Assembly (NCBI GenBank): GCA_964432985.1
Contig: CAYSPT010000003.1
Location: forward strand, 1 to 64,000
From: CAYSPT01 sp964432985
GTDB taxonomy: Bacteria; Muiribacteriota; CAYSPT01
Length of the DNA: 64,000 bases
Reading direction: 5' to 3'
The translations under genes and the position numbers were made by a program. Positions 26,076 to 35,494 of the stretch are shown one piece after another. Every line of letters begins with the position of its first letter. Position 1 is the stretch's first letter. The notes beneath the pieces are model-generated. The model did no database searches. It saw only the letters and a list, made by a program, of their open reading frames with translations, and had not been told where the DNA came from.

Positions 26076-27761
26076 ATGAAGAAAACCAGGGTATTATTTG
26101 TCATCCCTCCGCTCATTCCGCTGGATCACTTGTTGAGCCACGATCCGAGCCAACAGTGGGCCACTAATAGTTCCGTGCCTATTGGCGTTCTTTCCATTGC
26201 CGCATATACCACAGAGGCTATGTCCACTACGAAGTGTGCCACGCCGAAGCGTGCTGCCGCGAAGCGCACCGGCGTTGATTTTTCGGTGCTCGATCTGAAC
26301 CTGGCCCTTGGTGATCATATGAAATCGAGCAGCACGGTGGAGTGGAAACCGTTTCTGGATTCATGTATGAGGAAGGCAGCAGGAGAAAGGTCAATAGATA
26401 TTGTTGGGATATCGGCGATTTTCAACTCCAATGCAGGTTACCTGTCCAGTATAGCCAACACCGCTAAACAACTGTGGCCGGATGTGCATGTAGTTACCGG
26501 CGGAGGGCTGCCAACTAACCTGAGTTCCGTTGTTTTCGACATGGCACCTTCCATCGATGCCATCGCCGTCGGAGAAGGAGAAAAACCGTTTCTGGGCCTT
26601 GTCCAGGCGGAAGACAGGGCAGCTTACCTCGACCAGGCAGCCGGTTGGATCACGAAAAAACGCCTCAGCGCCGGGGAGGTTCCGGTCATGGATTTAGTGG
26701 AAAATCTGGATGATATTCCTTATCTGAGATACGACCTGGTCGATTATACCAGGTACCAGGAATGCAATCGTTACCACGGCGATAAATCGACGGATATGGT
26801 AACCGCTTCCATCATGACATCCCGGGGGTGCCCTTATCGATGCAATTTCTGTTCTTCACACACGGTCCACGGACGGAAAGTTCGGTACCACAGTCCAGAC
26901 CGCGTATTGGAGGAGATCCGCTGGCTGAAGGAAACCTATGGAGTTAATGTGCTGCTTATCGAAGATGATCTGTTTCTCAGCCGCCGTAAAAGCGCACTGA
27001 AAATACTCGAAGGACTGGCTGAAGAAGACATGACTATCGAGTTTCCAAATGGCCTGGCGCTCATGCATCTGGATGAGGAAATGATCTGTGCCTTGAAGTC
27101 TGCCGGTCTGAAAATGGCGACATTGGCAGTGGAATCGGGGACAGAGCGGGTTCTGCGGGAAATCATCCACAAGCCGTACAGGAACCTGGAAATGGTCAGG
27201 GACGTCGTCGGTCGTCTGCGGGACCAGGACCTCTACATCAGAGCATTTTTCATAATCGGTTTTCCGGGAGAAACACAGGAGGAAATACTGAAAAGCGTTC
27301 AGTTCATGAAAGACACCGGCTTCAACTGGGTCTGTATCATGATTGCCTCTCCCATTGCCGGCAGTGAGTTGTACGCTGCCTGCCTGGATAATGGACTTCT
27401 CATATCGGACAGGTTGGAGGATTTCCACTACGGCAAGTGTAATATACGACTACCGCACTCCACACCTGCCGAGATAGAAAAGCGCCGGTACATGATCAAC
27501 CTGGAAGTCAATTTCATAGAGAATTTTGATATTAAACACGGCCGCCCGGACCTGGCCTTGACAGGTTTCAATGATGTGATCAACCGTGTTCCCGGACACG
27601 CCTTCGCCCACTACTGCGCGGCCCTCTGCTACCGGGAGATGGGCAGGGACGAAGAGGGAGCGCAATCACAAGCCCGTTACTTCGAGATAGTAAGCAGTTC
27701 TCCCTACTGGGCCGGGTATGCGCAACGTTTCGATCTGCCGCTTAAACCCGAAGAATCTTAA
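26076..27761 (+). CDS. B12-binding radical SAM protein with a TPR-like tail
   Basis: A 561-residue protein with ATG after GGAGG. It has a B12-binding Rossmann domain (residues 1-190, VHVVTGGGLPTNLSS), then a radical SAM domain with the cluster motif CPYRCNFC at about residue 251, and a C-terminal helical pair (PDLALTGFNDVINRVPGHAFAHYCAALCYREMG) that looks like TPR. Proteins of this build methylate or rearrange unactivated carbons in lipids, hopanoids and natural products; the substrate here cannot be told. Residues 52-66 are a five-residue repeat (TKCAT/PKRAA/AKRTG) inserted in the B12 domain. It stands alone, convergent with the transglutaminase gene. Confidence 0.85.
   Translation: MKKTRVLFVIPPLIPLDHLLSHDPSQQWATNSSVPIGVLSIAAYTTEAMSTTKCATPKRAAAKRTGVDFSVLDLNLALGDHMKSSSTVEWKPFLDSCMRKAAGERSIDIVGISAIFNSNAGYLSSIANTAKQLWPDVHVVTGGGLPTNLSSVVFDMAPSIDAIAVGEGEKPFLGLVQAEDRAAYLDQAAGWITKKRLSAGEVPVMDLVENLDDIPYLRYDLVDYTRYQECNRYHGDKSTDMVTASIMTSRGCPYRCNFCSSHTVHGRKVRYHSPDRVLEEIRWLKETYGVNVLLIEDDLFLSRRKSALKILEGLAEEDMTIEFPNGLALMHLDEEMICALKSAGLKMATLAVESGTERVLREIIHKPYRNLEMVRDVVGRLRDQDLYIRAFFIIGFPGETQEEILKSVQFMKDTGFNWVCIMIASPIAGSELYAACLDNGLLISDRLEDFHYGKCNIRLPHSTPAEIEKRRYMINLEVNFIENFDIKHGRPDLALTGFNDVINRVPGHAFAHYCAALCYREMGRDEEGAQSQARYFEIVSSSPYWAGYAQRFDLPLKPEES
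26229..26273 (+). repeat. Three 15-bp in-frame tandem repeats in the radical SAM gene
   Basis: ACGAAGTGTGCCACG, CCGAAGCGTGCTGCC and GCGAAGCGCACCGGC each contain CGAAGyG. They encode TKCAT, PKRAA and AKRTG and interrupt the first B12-binding region. Confidence 0.7.
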
Positions 27762-27778
27762 TCCCGAATAATTACTCG

Positions 27779-27820
27779 GATTAACCAAGCTTTAACAGGT
27801 AAACAACTGCCTGGTTAATC
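27779..27820. terminator. Hairpin between convergent genes (bidirectional terminator candidate)
   Basis: Perfect 9-bp arms GATTAACCA (27779-27787) and TGGTTAATC (27812-27820) with an inner CAGG/CCTG. It lies exactly between the radical SAM stop and the transglutaminase stop. It has no clear T-tract, so it may not be a classic intrinsic terminator. Confidence 0.45.
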
Positions 27821-29687
27821 TCAGTGAAATCGCAATCTTGCGAGTACAGATTCCAGGAAACCATCCAATTTCTCCCCTGGTATCTCCTTGTCACCAAGCG
27901 CGCGCGCCCCTTCGAGCGCGTGCGCCTCGCATATCAGGCACGTATCGCCGTGGAACAGCATGAGACGCCGCATGCCTGATTCGGTAGTCCACTGTATGAT
28001 CTCGTACCCGGCCACGGTGAGCCGAACCAGATCTTCTTTGTCACCGAGTTTTTNNNNNNNNNNNNNNNNNNNNNNNNNNNNNNNNNNNNNNNNNNNNNNN
28101 NNNNNNNNNNNNNNNNNNNNNNNNNNNNNNNNNNNNNNNNNNNNNNNNNNNNNTCCCGTCCAGAACGTAGTCGACGGTTTCGAGCTTGAGCTTGCTCAAA
28201 AGGCTGTGGATTTTCTGGACCGAGGCTTCCAGAGTCTGCTCCCTGGTGGAAACGTCGATGAGCTTGATATGAAGCGCGTTGGGAACATCACCGGTAAATC
28301 CGGTAGCGTCGAACTGCAGCCACTGCCCGCCCAGGTAGCACTCACACCACATGTGAAACTCGAATCCCCGGCTCAATGAGAGACCGGCAAAACCCACCGA
28401 CAGCCTGGTGGGTATACCGAGACTACGGGCAAGCGACGCAAACAATACGCTGTGCTCTGAGCAGTCACCCTTAGGGTCCTCGAATACGTGGGTACCCGGC
28501 ACGATTCCGACTCCGAAATGATCTTCTACGTAACCGTACACAAACTGCTCCAGTTTCTTGGCGGCCCGGTATGCATTTCTCTCACCGCCCGTGACCTCCC
28601 GGGCCTTCTTCGCAATATCGGGGTTCGCAGACGTAACGAAAGCATCGGCTTTCAGATACTCTTCAAGAAACGGTTCCGATGGGATGGGCAGGCTCACCTC
28701 CCGGACAGCCTCGTTAAAGGGAGGTTTGATCGTCATGATCACGTAATCTTTTCCCCGTTCGTGCTCGATTCCGGAATCCTCGGGAAACTCAAGCCTCTCG
28801 ATTATCTCCGGGTCCCCGTAGAAACGGAAGGTGGCTTCGGTTATGGACCAGGGGCGGAGAAACACGAAATCCATAGGGATGGTGGTTACATCCGACAACA
28901 TGTCCGGGAGTTCGTCTTCATCGATAGTGCTCAGGGCCTCCTCCCGGCTGCAACGATAGAAATCACCGGTGGCACCGGTCTTGATTATGATGACGTCCCC
29001 ATCCGAATTGAACAGGTACTCCTCGATATTCCCGGTGGCTGTATCGGTCTTTACCAGTTTTGTCAATTCCATGCTTTGGCCGAACACGTCAACCGGTTCC
29101 GCCGGTTCCACCCGGCCCTTGTAGGTGATGAAACGCTGCAGCGAAGCGCTGAATGTTGCATAGGTAAAGTCCTTACCCGGTTCTCCCGGTCTTTTGGCCG
29201 CGGCAGCAGCCGCTGCAGCCGCCACCATGAATGTCCTCTGGGCGTACATTCCCAGGGGACGGATACCTTCGGGACGGGGAATGGACAGCGTCCTGGAGGT
29301 ACCCATGGCATCGATGGTGGTTTCAGCTGCGTCGGAGCGCACCAGGGAAACTATCTTTGTTTTTACTCCCGTCTGCTCCGACCGCGCTTCGCTGGAAAGA
29401 AGCACACCATCCTCCGTCTCCACAGTAGTCTCCCCGAATGTCACCCTGATGGAGCTTTCTCCCCGCTTTATCCAGATCTCGCCGTCTGTTTCGGAGACTA
29501 TAACCGCTTCGCCATCGCGAAGGCGGCGCGTGTACCGTTCGTGATAATAACCGACTTTCTTCCCGTTGATGATGTCTGTGTACCACTGCTCGAGCAGTAG
29601 ATCATCACTTTCTCCATCTGCCTGGATAGGTGATGTAAAAAGTGTTATGCAGAATATCACAACCGCGCAATATACCAGTGTTCTCAC
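27821..29687 (-). CDS. Secreted transglutaminase-like protein (contains a gap)
   Basis: The N-terminal signal peptide (LVYCAVVIFCITLFTSPIQA) is followed by a beta-rich domain and a transglutaminase-core domain: KGDCSEHS (Cys, about residue 404), FEFHMWCE (His, about 443), LQFDATG (Asp, about 460). The triad is intact. A run of nine alanines lies at about residues 155-163. After the gap an open frame (KLGDKEDLVRLTVAGYEII...) runs to the stop at 27823-27821 and most likely is the same protein's C-terminus; it could instead be a separate small gene. It starts 71 nt after mutS on the same strand. Confidence 0.75.
28054..28153. other. Assembly gap (100 N) inside the transglutaminase gene
   Basis: Exactly 100 N. 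The frame of the C-terminal piece does not match through 100 nt, so true size differs. Confidence 0.99.
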
Positions 29688-29758
29688 TATTCCTGACCTC
29701 CTTACTCAGACCACCCAGGCTCTGATATGTGCGAATGAAAGTGTACGCTCAGCAAGCT

Positions 29759-32515
29759 TTACGGCTCGAACAGGCGCGGGGTCGTATCATCGTCCTTTTC
29801 CTGGAACCGGGCCCGGGTCCTCCTGGTCCCTGCAGCCGGCTGGGTCTTACCCGCTTCTTTTCCCCGCACCAGGCACTGAAGCTCGTACAACCGGTTGATG
29901 GCCTCCAGGGGAGACATTTCTAATATACTCATCTCCCTGAGCTGCGTCACCGCGGGGTGCTCCTCCATCTCAAACAGTCGGAGCTGTTCGTTTCCTGTTT
30001 CCTTACCGGGGGGAGAAGACTCCTGTTCAACCGGTATTCCGCCCGGCATTCCACCATCAAAACCGGGAAGAATATTGACCGATTCCAGGTCTTTCAACAC
30101 TTCCTGGGCACGTTCGATCACTTTCTCTGGGATACCAGCCAGGCGGGCCACTTCTATACCGAAGCTGTGCGAAACTCCACCGGGAACGATGCGGCGAAGA
30201 AAGACGATGTCTTCACCCTGCTTTCTCACCGAGATATTGTAGTTGTTGATCCGGCTCAGTATCTTGGCCAGTTCGGTCAGTTCGTGGTAATGAGTAGCAA
30301 ACAGCGTCTTGGCTCCCACCGTGGAACGGCTGTGCAGGTACTCCACCACCGCCCAGGCGATTGAAAGCCCGTCGAAGGTGCTGGTGCCGCGGCCGATCTC
30401 GTCGAGCACCACCAGGCTCCGGCCGGTGGCGTTTCTGAGAATGTGAGCGGTTTCCATCATCTCCACCATGAAGGTGGACAGCCCCCGAGCCACACTGTCA
30501 GAAGCACCAATTCTGGTAAACACCCTGTCTACCATACCAATGGAAGCCTTTTTACAGGGGACAAAACACCCCATCTGGGCCATCAGCACGATGAGCGCCG
30601 TCTGCCGTATGTAGGTGGATTTTCCGGCCATGTTGGGTCCGGTTATAATACTGATCTGACTGTCCTCCACATCGAGCAGGGTGTCGTTGGGAACGAAGTG
30701 CTCATCGGTCAGCATGAGCTCCACCACGGGATGGCGCCCTTCGATGATCTCCAGGTTCAGGCCGGTGCTTACCACGGGTCGTACGTACCCGTTTCGCACC
30801 GCCACTTCCGCCAGCGACACGTAGACATCCAGCTCGGCCAGCACCCGGGCCGCCCGCTGGATCTCCACCGCCTCCGCTTCCACCTTCTCCCTCAGTGATG
30901 CGAACAGCTGGTACTCCAGTCTGTTCACTTTTTCGGCGTTGCCCAGGATGAGAGATTCCTTGTTCTTGAGTTCTTCGGTGAAGAACCGCTCACTGGAAAC
31001 CAGCGTCTGCTTCCTGATGTAATCTTCAGGCACTTTGTCGAGATTCGCCCTGGTTACTTCCAGGTAATAGCCGAACACTTTGTTGAACCCTACCTTGAGC
31101 GATTTGATACCGGTGCGCTCCCGCTCGCGGGACTCCAGGCCAGCCAGGTAACATTTGGCCGATGAAGCGGCTTCCAGCAGTTCGTCCAGCTGCGCGTCAT
31201 ACCCCTGTTTGAAGATGCCGCCTTCCTTGATGGTGACCGGGGCGTCTTCCCTGATAGCACGTTCCAGCTCACCGCACAAACCGGAAAAATCCTTGACCGG
31301 TTCCAGCAGATGACCTACATCGGTAGAACCAAGCATTTTACGAAGGTCCGGGAGGACCGCCAGTGACCTGCTCATCAACAGTAAATCGCGGGCGTGGACG
31401 CTGCCGAACACCACCTTGGCCACCAGTCGTTCCAGATCGCGGACATCCTGCATGATCGTCCGCACATCAGAGCGCAGTATTCCATCGTTGAAAAAACATT
31501 CCACCCGGTCCTGCCGTCCGGCGATTGCCCCAACATCCACCATCGGGTTGAGAATCCAGTGGCGCAGCAGGCGTGCTCCCTGGGCTGTTACCGTCTTGTC
31601 AAGCACCCAGAGAAGCGTTGCCTTTTTACCGCCTTCCCGGATAGACCTGACCAGTTCCAGGTTGGTCTGGGTGGCGGCGTCCAGATTCATCACCTTGCTC
31701 TGCTCACCCCACTCGAGTCCGTTGAGATGATCAACCGACGTCATCAGGGCTGCTTTCACATATCTCATAACACCGGCGGCGGCCAGGGCGGCGGGGCGGC
31801 TCTGTGCCAGGCGAAACCGGACATCCTCATGAAGAGTCAGCGTCCGGTCGAGATAAGACAGGGGATCGGCCAGGTTCTCTTCCCAATCAATGTACTGGCT
31901 TACGAAAATATCCGGAACCACGTTGAGACTGCGGCGAATGCCGCGATTACGCTCCAGATCAGGGGAAAGAATGCATTCTGACGGTACCGTCTTGATAAGC
32001 TCGTCCCGCAGCAGTTGGGGAGCGGAGCTCATGGGCCATTCGGTCACCCTGAACGCTCCGGTGGAAATATCCGCCACCGCCACGCCCAGGAGATCTCCAT
32101 CGGAAGCCAGACCCATCAGGTAGTTGTTTTCGTCCTCTTTTAGCAGCCCTTCCTCGGTAACCGTCCCGGGAGTGACCACACGGACGACTTCGCGCTTGAC
32201 CAGGCCTTTGGCCAGTTTAGGGTCCTCAACCTGCTCGCAGATGGCAACCTTGAGACCGCGTTTGATAAGCCTGGCCAGGTAATTATCCAGTGCGTGGTAA
32301 GGAATACCGGCCAGTGGAATGGGCTGCCCGTCGGGATCGGTCCCCCGGCTGGTAAGAACGATATCCAGTTCCCGGGCGGCGACCCGGGCGTCATCTTCGA
32401 AGGTTTCGTAGAAATCCCCCAGCCGGAACAGGATGAGCGTGTTCGGATACGCCGCCTTGACGCGCCGGTACTGCCGCATCATAGGGGTCAATCCGTCTTT
32501 ATCGCGCCCAGCCAT
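29759..32515 (-). CDS. mutS: DNA mismatch repair protein MutS
   Basis: A 918-residue MutS. The N-terminal mismatch-reading motif is LFRLGDFYETF, the connector and lever domains follow, and the ATPase has ITGPNMAGKSTYIRQTA (Walker A), VLDEIGRGTSTFDG (Walker B) and ATHYHELTEL. Length is normal for bacterial MutS. ATG 32515 is chosen (TGGAG 6 nt upstream); a TTG two codons earlier is in frame. Its first 13 residues, MAGRDKDGLTPMM, are repeated exactly by a small ORF directly upstream. No mutL is in the window. Confidence 0.97.
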   Translation of the reverse strand: MAGRDKDGLTPMMRQYRRVKAAYPNTLILFRLGDFYETFEDDARVAARELDIVLTSRGTDPDGQPIPLAGIPYHALDNYLARLIKRGLKVAICEQVEDPKLAKGLVKREVVRVVTPGTVTEEGLLKEDENNYLMGLASDGDLLGVAVADISTGAFRVTEWPMSSAPQLLRDELIKTVPSECILSPDLERNRGIRRSLNVVPDIFVSQYIDWEENLADPLSYLDRTLTLHEDVRFRLAQSRPAALAAAGVMRYVKAALMTSVDHLNGLEWGEQSKVMNLDAATQTNLELVRSIREGGKKATLLWVLDKTVTAQGARLLRHWILNPMVDVGAIAGRQDRVECFFNDGILRSDVRTIMQDVRDLERLVAKVVFGSVHARDLLLMSRSLAVLPDLRKMLGSTDVGHLLEPVKDFSGLCGELERAIREDAPVTIKEGGIFKQGYDAQLDELLEAASSAKCYLAGLESRERERTGIKSLKVGFNKVFGYYLEVTRANLDKVPEDYIRKQTLVSSERFFTEELKNKESLILGNAEKVNRLEYQLFASLREKVEAEAVEIQRAARVLAELDVYVSLAEVAVRNGYVRPVVSTGLNLEIIEGRHPVVELMLTDEHFVPNDTLLDVEDSQISIITGPNMAGKSTYIRQTALIVLMAQMGCFVPCKKASIGMVDRVFTRIGASDSVARGLSTFMVEMMETAHILRNATGRSLVVLDEIGRGTSTFDGLSIAWAVVEYLHSRSTVGAKTLFATHYHELTELAKILSRINNYNISVRKQGEDIVFLRRIVPGGVSHSFGIEVARLAGIPEKVIERAQEVLKDLESVNILPGFDGGMPGGIPVEQESSPPGKETGNEQLRLFEMEEHPAVTQLREMSILEMSPLEAINRLYELQCLVRGKEAGKTQPAAGTRRTRARFQEKDDDTTPRLFEP

Positions 32516-32517
32516 AG

Positions 32518-32574
32518 TCAAACTCCAGGCCCAAACATCATGGGGGTAAGCCCGTCCTTGTCTCTACCAGCCAT
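32518..32574 (-). CDS. 18-codon upstream ORF duplicating the MutS N-terminus
   Basis: ATG at 32574 opens MAGRDKDGLTPMMFGPGV and stops with TGA 2 nt before the mutS ATG. The first 13 residues equal those of MutS, yet at least seven of the 13 codons differ synonymously (for example AGA/CGC, CTT/TTG, AAG/AAA). AGAAAG and AGGAAG lie just upstream as possible ribosome sites. It may be an old tandem duplication kept as a leader peptide, or a duplicated start region with chance survival of the amino acids. Confidence 0.5.
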   Translation of the reverse strand: MAGRDKDGLTPMMFGPGV

Positions 32575-32782
32575 ATCTTTCTACACTTCCTGCTCAGAGG
32601 GTGGGATTTACTGACATTGTTACTGAATCATGTTCTACAAACCAATAGTAAGTAACCAGCCTTCTGGGGTATCTCTTCTCGCTCAATGCTATTACTCCCA
32701 CTCCAGAGTCTTTCATCGTTCACTATCACCGTTTCCGCCCTCTACTCTGTGAGTGTAGAAAGGACGGAGATTATTTTCGTTC

Positions 32783-33925
32783 CTAAATCTCTTTAAGCTC
32801 GTATTCTCTGGAGCCCAGCCCAAGCTCTTCGGCGCGCCGCAGTTGGATGCTCCAGTCTATATTCGGAAACAGCCCTTTGAACTTGTCTTCACCCGGCTCC
32901 AGGTTGCTTTCCAGCACCGACTGCCGGTCGGCCGGCTGACGGTTAATCAGGTCCACCGCGGCCTGGTCGATAGCTACCGGGTCACGAGAGGCGAGTAATC
33001 CCACGTCGGGCACGATCCCCCGGTCATTGAATCCGTAACAGTCGCAGTACGGTGACACATCCATGACAAACGTCATGTATCCCGATTTCTCGAGAAGTCC
33101 GTGCCCCAGTATCCCCGCGCAGTACTCGGCTACTTTTTCCTGCACCGAAGAGGAAGCTTCGTTCCAGTCAACCGCTATGGCGCCGAAACGGCAGACAACG
33201 ATGCAGTCGCCGCACCCTATACAGGCTTCCTGGTCGATGACCGCTTTGCGATCCTTGATGACCGCTTTGCGGTCCTTTAGGGGGAAAACGGCGGCAGCAG
33301 ACGGGCACACCCTCACGCACTCTCCGCACCCGACGCACCGGTCCTCTTTCACTTCCGGTTGAACCTGTGAGTGCATGTGGAGTTTTCCCAGCCGGCTGGC
33401 GCAGCCCATGGCGATGTTCTTAAGCGCTCCTCCGAATCCCGTCAGTTCGTGCCCCTTGAGGTGCGACATGACCATTAATCCGTCAGATTCGGCAATACTG
33501 CAGGCCACGTGAGCTTCGGTCAAACACCGACCACCCGGGATGGGAACCGTCACTTTCGCCCGCCCTTTGAGACCGTCGGCAATGATCACGGGAGCATCGA
33601 CCACCGCGTAGGCAAACCCGTTGGTCACGGCGCACTCCGAGTGGCTGACGGCGTTCCACCTGGTACCCATGTACAGGGTGTTGGTGTCGGTGAGAAACGG
33701 CTTCGCCCCCTTTTGCTTGAGCTGGTCGATGACCGGGCGGACCAGGATGGGACGGATAAAGGAAGCGTTCCCCTTTTCACCGAAGTGCAGTTTGACACCC
33801 ACCAGATCGTTTTCCTTTACCCATTCATCAAGTCCGGCGTTTCTATACAACCTGGCCACCTTGGCCGGTAGGCTTTCTTTGTTGCTTCTGCAACGTAAAT
33901 TGGCGAAATATACAACGCTTGCCAT
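32783..33925 (-). CDS. DUF362 protein with two 4Fe-4S ferredoxin motifs
   Basis: A 380-residue protein starting at ATG 33925 (GGGAG, 7-nt spacing). The N-terminal DUF362 region (VVYFANLRCRSNKESL, GVKLHFGEKGNASFI) is followed by two 4Fe-4S motifs: CVGCGECVRVCP and CIGCGDCIVVC. DUF362 proteins are iron-sulfur proteins of uncertain redox role. Between the two motifs a seven-residue tandem duplication (KDRKAVI twice) lengthens the linker. It lies between miaB and mutS on the same strand, with about 140 nt and 210 nt gaps. Confidence 0.85.
   Translation of the reverse strand: MASVVYFANLRCRSNKESLPAKVARLYRNAGLDEWVKENDLVGVKLHFGEKGNASFIRPILVRPVIDQLKQKGAKPFLTDTNTLYMGTRWNAVSHSECAVTNGFAYAVVDAPVIIADGLKGRAKVTVPIPGGRCLTEAHVACSIAESDGLMVMSHLKGHELTGFGGALKNIAMGCASRLGKLHMHSQVQPEVKEDRCVGCGECVRVCPSAAAVFPLKDRKAVIKDRKAVIDQEACIGCGDCIVVCRFGAIAVDWNEASSSVQEKVAEYCAGILGHGLLEKSGYMTFVMDVSPYCDCYGFNDRGIVPDVGLLASRDPVAIDQAAVDLINRQPADRQSVLESNLEPGEDKFKGLFPNIDWSIQLRRAEELGLGSREYELKEI
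33236..33277 (-). repeat. 21-bp in-frame tandem duplication in the DUF362 gene
   Basis: Two units (plus strand GATGACCGCTTTGCGATCCTT and a copy with one or two changes) encode KDRKAVI twice, just before the second ferredoxin motif. Confidence 0.85.
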
Positions 33926-34006
33926 GTAATGTTCTCCCTTCACTACCTTCCATCTTATGCCAACGTATCAGAGGGTGATAACGCAAGAACTAAATGCCAC
34001 AGCCCT

Positions 34007-34074
34007 GTATTTACCCAACATCATCTTTTACCAAACATCAGCTTTTACCAAACATCAGCTTTTACCAAACATCA
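34007..34074. repeat. 17-bp tandem repeats at the 3' end of miaB
   Basis: CTTTTACCAAACATCAG at 34024 and 34041, CTTTTACCAAACATCAT at 34058, and a degraded copy at about 34007. The copy at 34058 contains the miaB stop and last codons; the rest lie downstream of the stop. Confidence 0.85.
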
Positions 34075-35435
34075 TCGATCAGGTGTCCGAATAATGTCCA
34101 GGGCCTGGCCTGATCTATATGAACCATGACCAGCTGCCCGGTAAGCGGTTCGGCGTGTTCGAATATCACGATGGCGTCCGACCGTGTCCGGCCCATCTGC
34201 TTGGCGGGGTCCTTCTTGCTCGGACCCTCTACCAGGACCTCCAGTACGGAGCCGCTCAGGGCAGATGACTGCCCGGCGGTGGTACGGTTGGTCGTTTCCA
34301 CCAGTTCCCGCAACCGCACTTTGCGCTCTTCCAGTGGCAGCAGACCGGATAAAAGGGCCGCCGTGGTACCGCTTCGGGGGGAATAGTAGAAGGTGTGCGA
34401 CCGTTCGAAGCGGACCGTTTCCACCAGCGACACTGTTTCTTGAAACTCCTGCTCGGTTTCCCCCGGGAACCCCACGATGAGATCGGTGGAAATGGAAGAA
34501 GACGGAATGAGCGTTCGTATCCATTCCGTCTTTTCGAGATACTCTTCCCGGGTATACCCTCTCCGCATGGCAGACAATACCCGGTTCGAACCAGCCTGGG
34601 CAGGGAGATGAAAACACTCACAGAGGCTTTTCCCGGCAGCAACCGTTTCGACCAATTCACGAGTAAAATCCTTCGGATGAGACGTAACAAAGCGAACCCG
34701 TGATACCACAGCGGCGGCGTCAATTCTCTTAAGTAAACCGACGAAGGTAATCCCCGATTTCAGGTCCTGTCCGTAAGCGTTCACGTTCTGCCCCAACAGG
34801 GTTACCTCTTTAACTCCGGTTGCAGCCAGATCTTCCAGTTCGGCAATGATGCCGTCCGGCTGACGACTCACGGCACGGCCCCGCACGAAAGGCACGATAC
34901 AGTAGGAACAGTAATTGTCGCACCCTTTCATGATGGTGACATACGCGGTGACATCACCCTTTCTGGTCCGGGCGCCGGTGATCACCGTTCCACGGTCATC
35001 GAACCGGCCGCACACCCTGGGGGTACCGGACCGGACGGATTCCAGAACCTGCGGCAGATCCCGTATCGCCTGGGGGCCGAGGACAAAATCAACGTGAGGA
35101 AGCTGCTCGAAGAGCTCCTCACGGTCTTTTTGAGCAATACAGCCGCACACACCGATAACGACGCCGCGATTCCGCGTCTTGTACTGTTTGAGCGAGGCGA
35201 TTCTGCCTTTTTGACGGTCCTCGGCACGCTCTCGCACGCAGCAGGTGTTTATCAGGATGACATCCGCGTCATCAAGAAGCTTTGCGGGTTCTAAACCGCT
35301 GCCAGTCAGAATCTCTTCCATAACACCTGAGTCGTGCTCATTCATCTGGCACCCATAGGTCAGGATTTTAAACGTTTGATGTTCCTTATGAGTCATTAGT
35401 TTAGCGCGCTTTCTGACATCGGTAGTTCTTAGCAT
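34062..35435 (-). CDS. miaB: tRNA-2-methylthio-N6-dimethylallyladenosine synthase MiaB
   Basis: A 457-residue radical SAM methylthiotransferase. The N-terminal UPF0004 domain has YGCQMNEHDS, INTCCVRERAEDR and GVCGCIAQ (three Cys for the auxiliary cluster). The radical SAM motif is GCDNYCSYCIVPFVRG. A TRAM domain follows. The CQMNxxDS and NTCxVRExAExR signatures point to MiaB rather than RimO or MtaB. ATG 35435 is used; an ATG at about 35396 (MTHKEHQTFK) is a plausible alternative close to the first conserved strand. The family 2-methylthiolates A37 of tRNAs. Confidence 0.95.
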   Translation of the reverse strand: MLRTTDVRKRAKLMTHKEHQTFKILTYGCQMNEHDSGVMEEILTGSGLEPAKLLDDADVILINTCCVRERAEDRQKGRIASLKQYKTRNRGVVIGVCGCIAQKDREELFEQLPHVDFVLGPQAIRDLPQVLESVRSGTPRVCGRFDDRGTVITGARTRKGDVTAYVTIMKGCDNYCSYCIVPFVRGRAVSRQPDGIIAELEDLAATGVKEVTLLGQNVNAYGQDLKSGITFVGLLKRIDAAAVVSRVRFVTSHPKDFTRELVETVAAGKSLCECFHLPAQAGSNRVLSAMRRGYTREEYLEKTEWIRTLIPSSSISTDLIVGFPGETEQEFQETVSLVETVRFERSHTFYYSPRSGTTAALLSGLLPLEERKVRLRELVETTNRTTAGQSSALSGSVLEVLVEGPSKKDPAKQMGRTRSDAIVIFEHAEPLTGQLVMVHIDQARPWTLFGHLIDDVW

Positions 35436-35494
35436 TGTAGTACAGAATCTTTCCGTCTCGCAACCTGTTCCCTATTCTGGAGGTGAACTAATAA

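Noticed and set aside
25199..26167. 322-codon plus-strand ORF
   Set aside because: Runs antisense over the carbonic anhydrase-like gene and overlaps the radical SAM start in another frame.
28488..29600. 370-codon plus-strand ORF
   Set aside because: Antisense to the transglutaminase gene with its intact Cys-His-Asp triad.
32578..32761. Long-range inverted repeat TTTCTACACT / AGTGTAGAAA
   Set aside because: Arms of 10 bp are about 165 nt apart, with no other support; could be chance.
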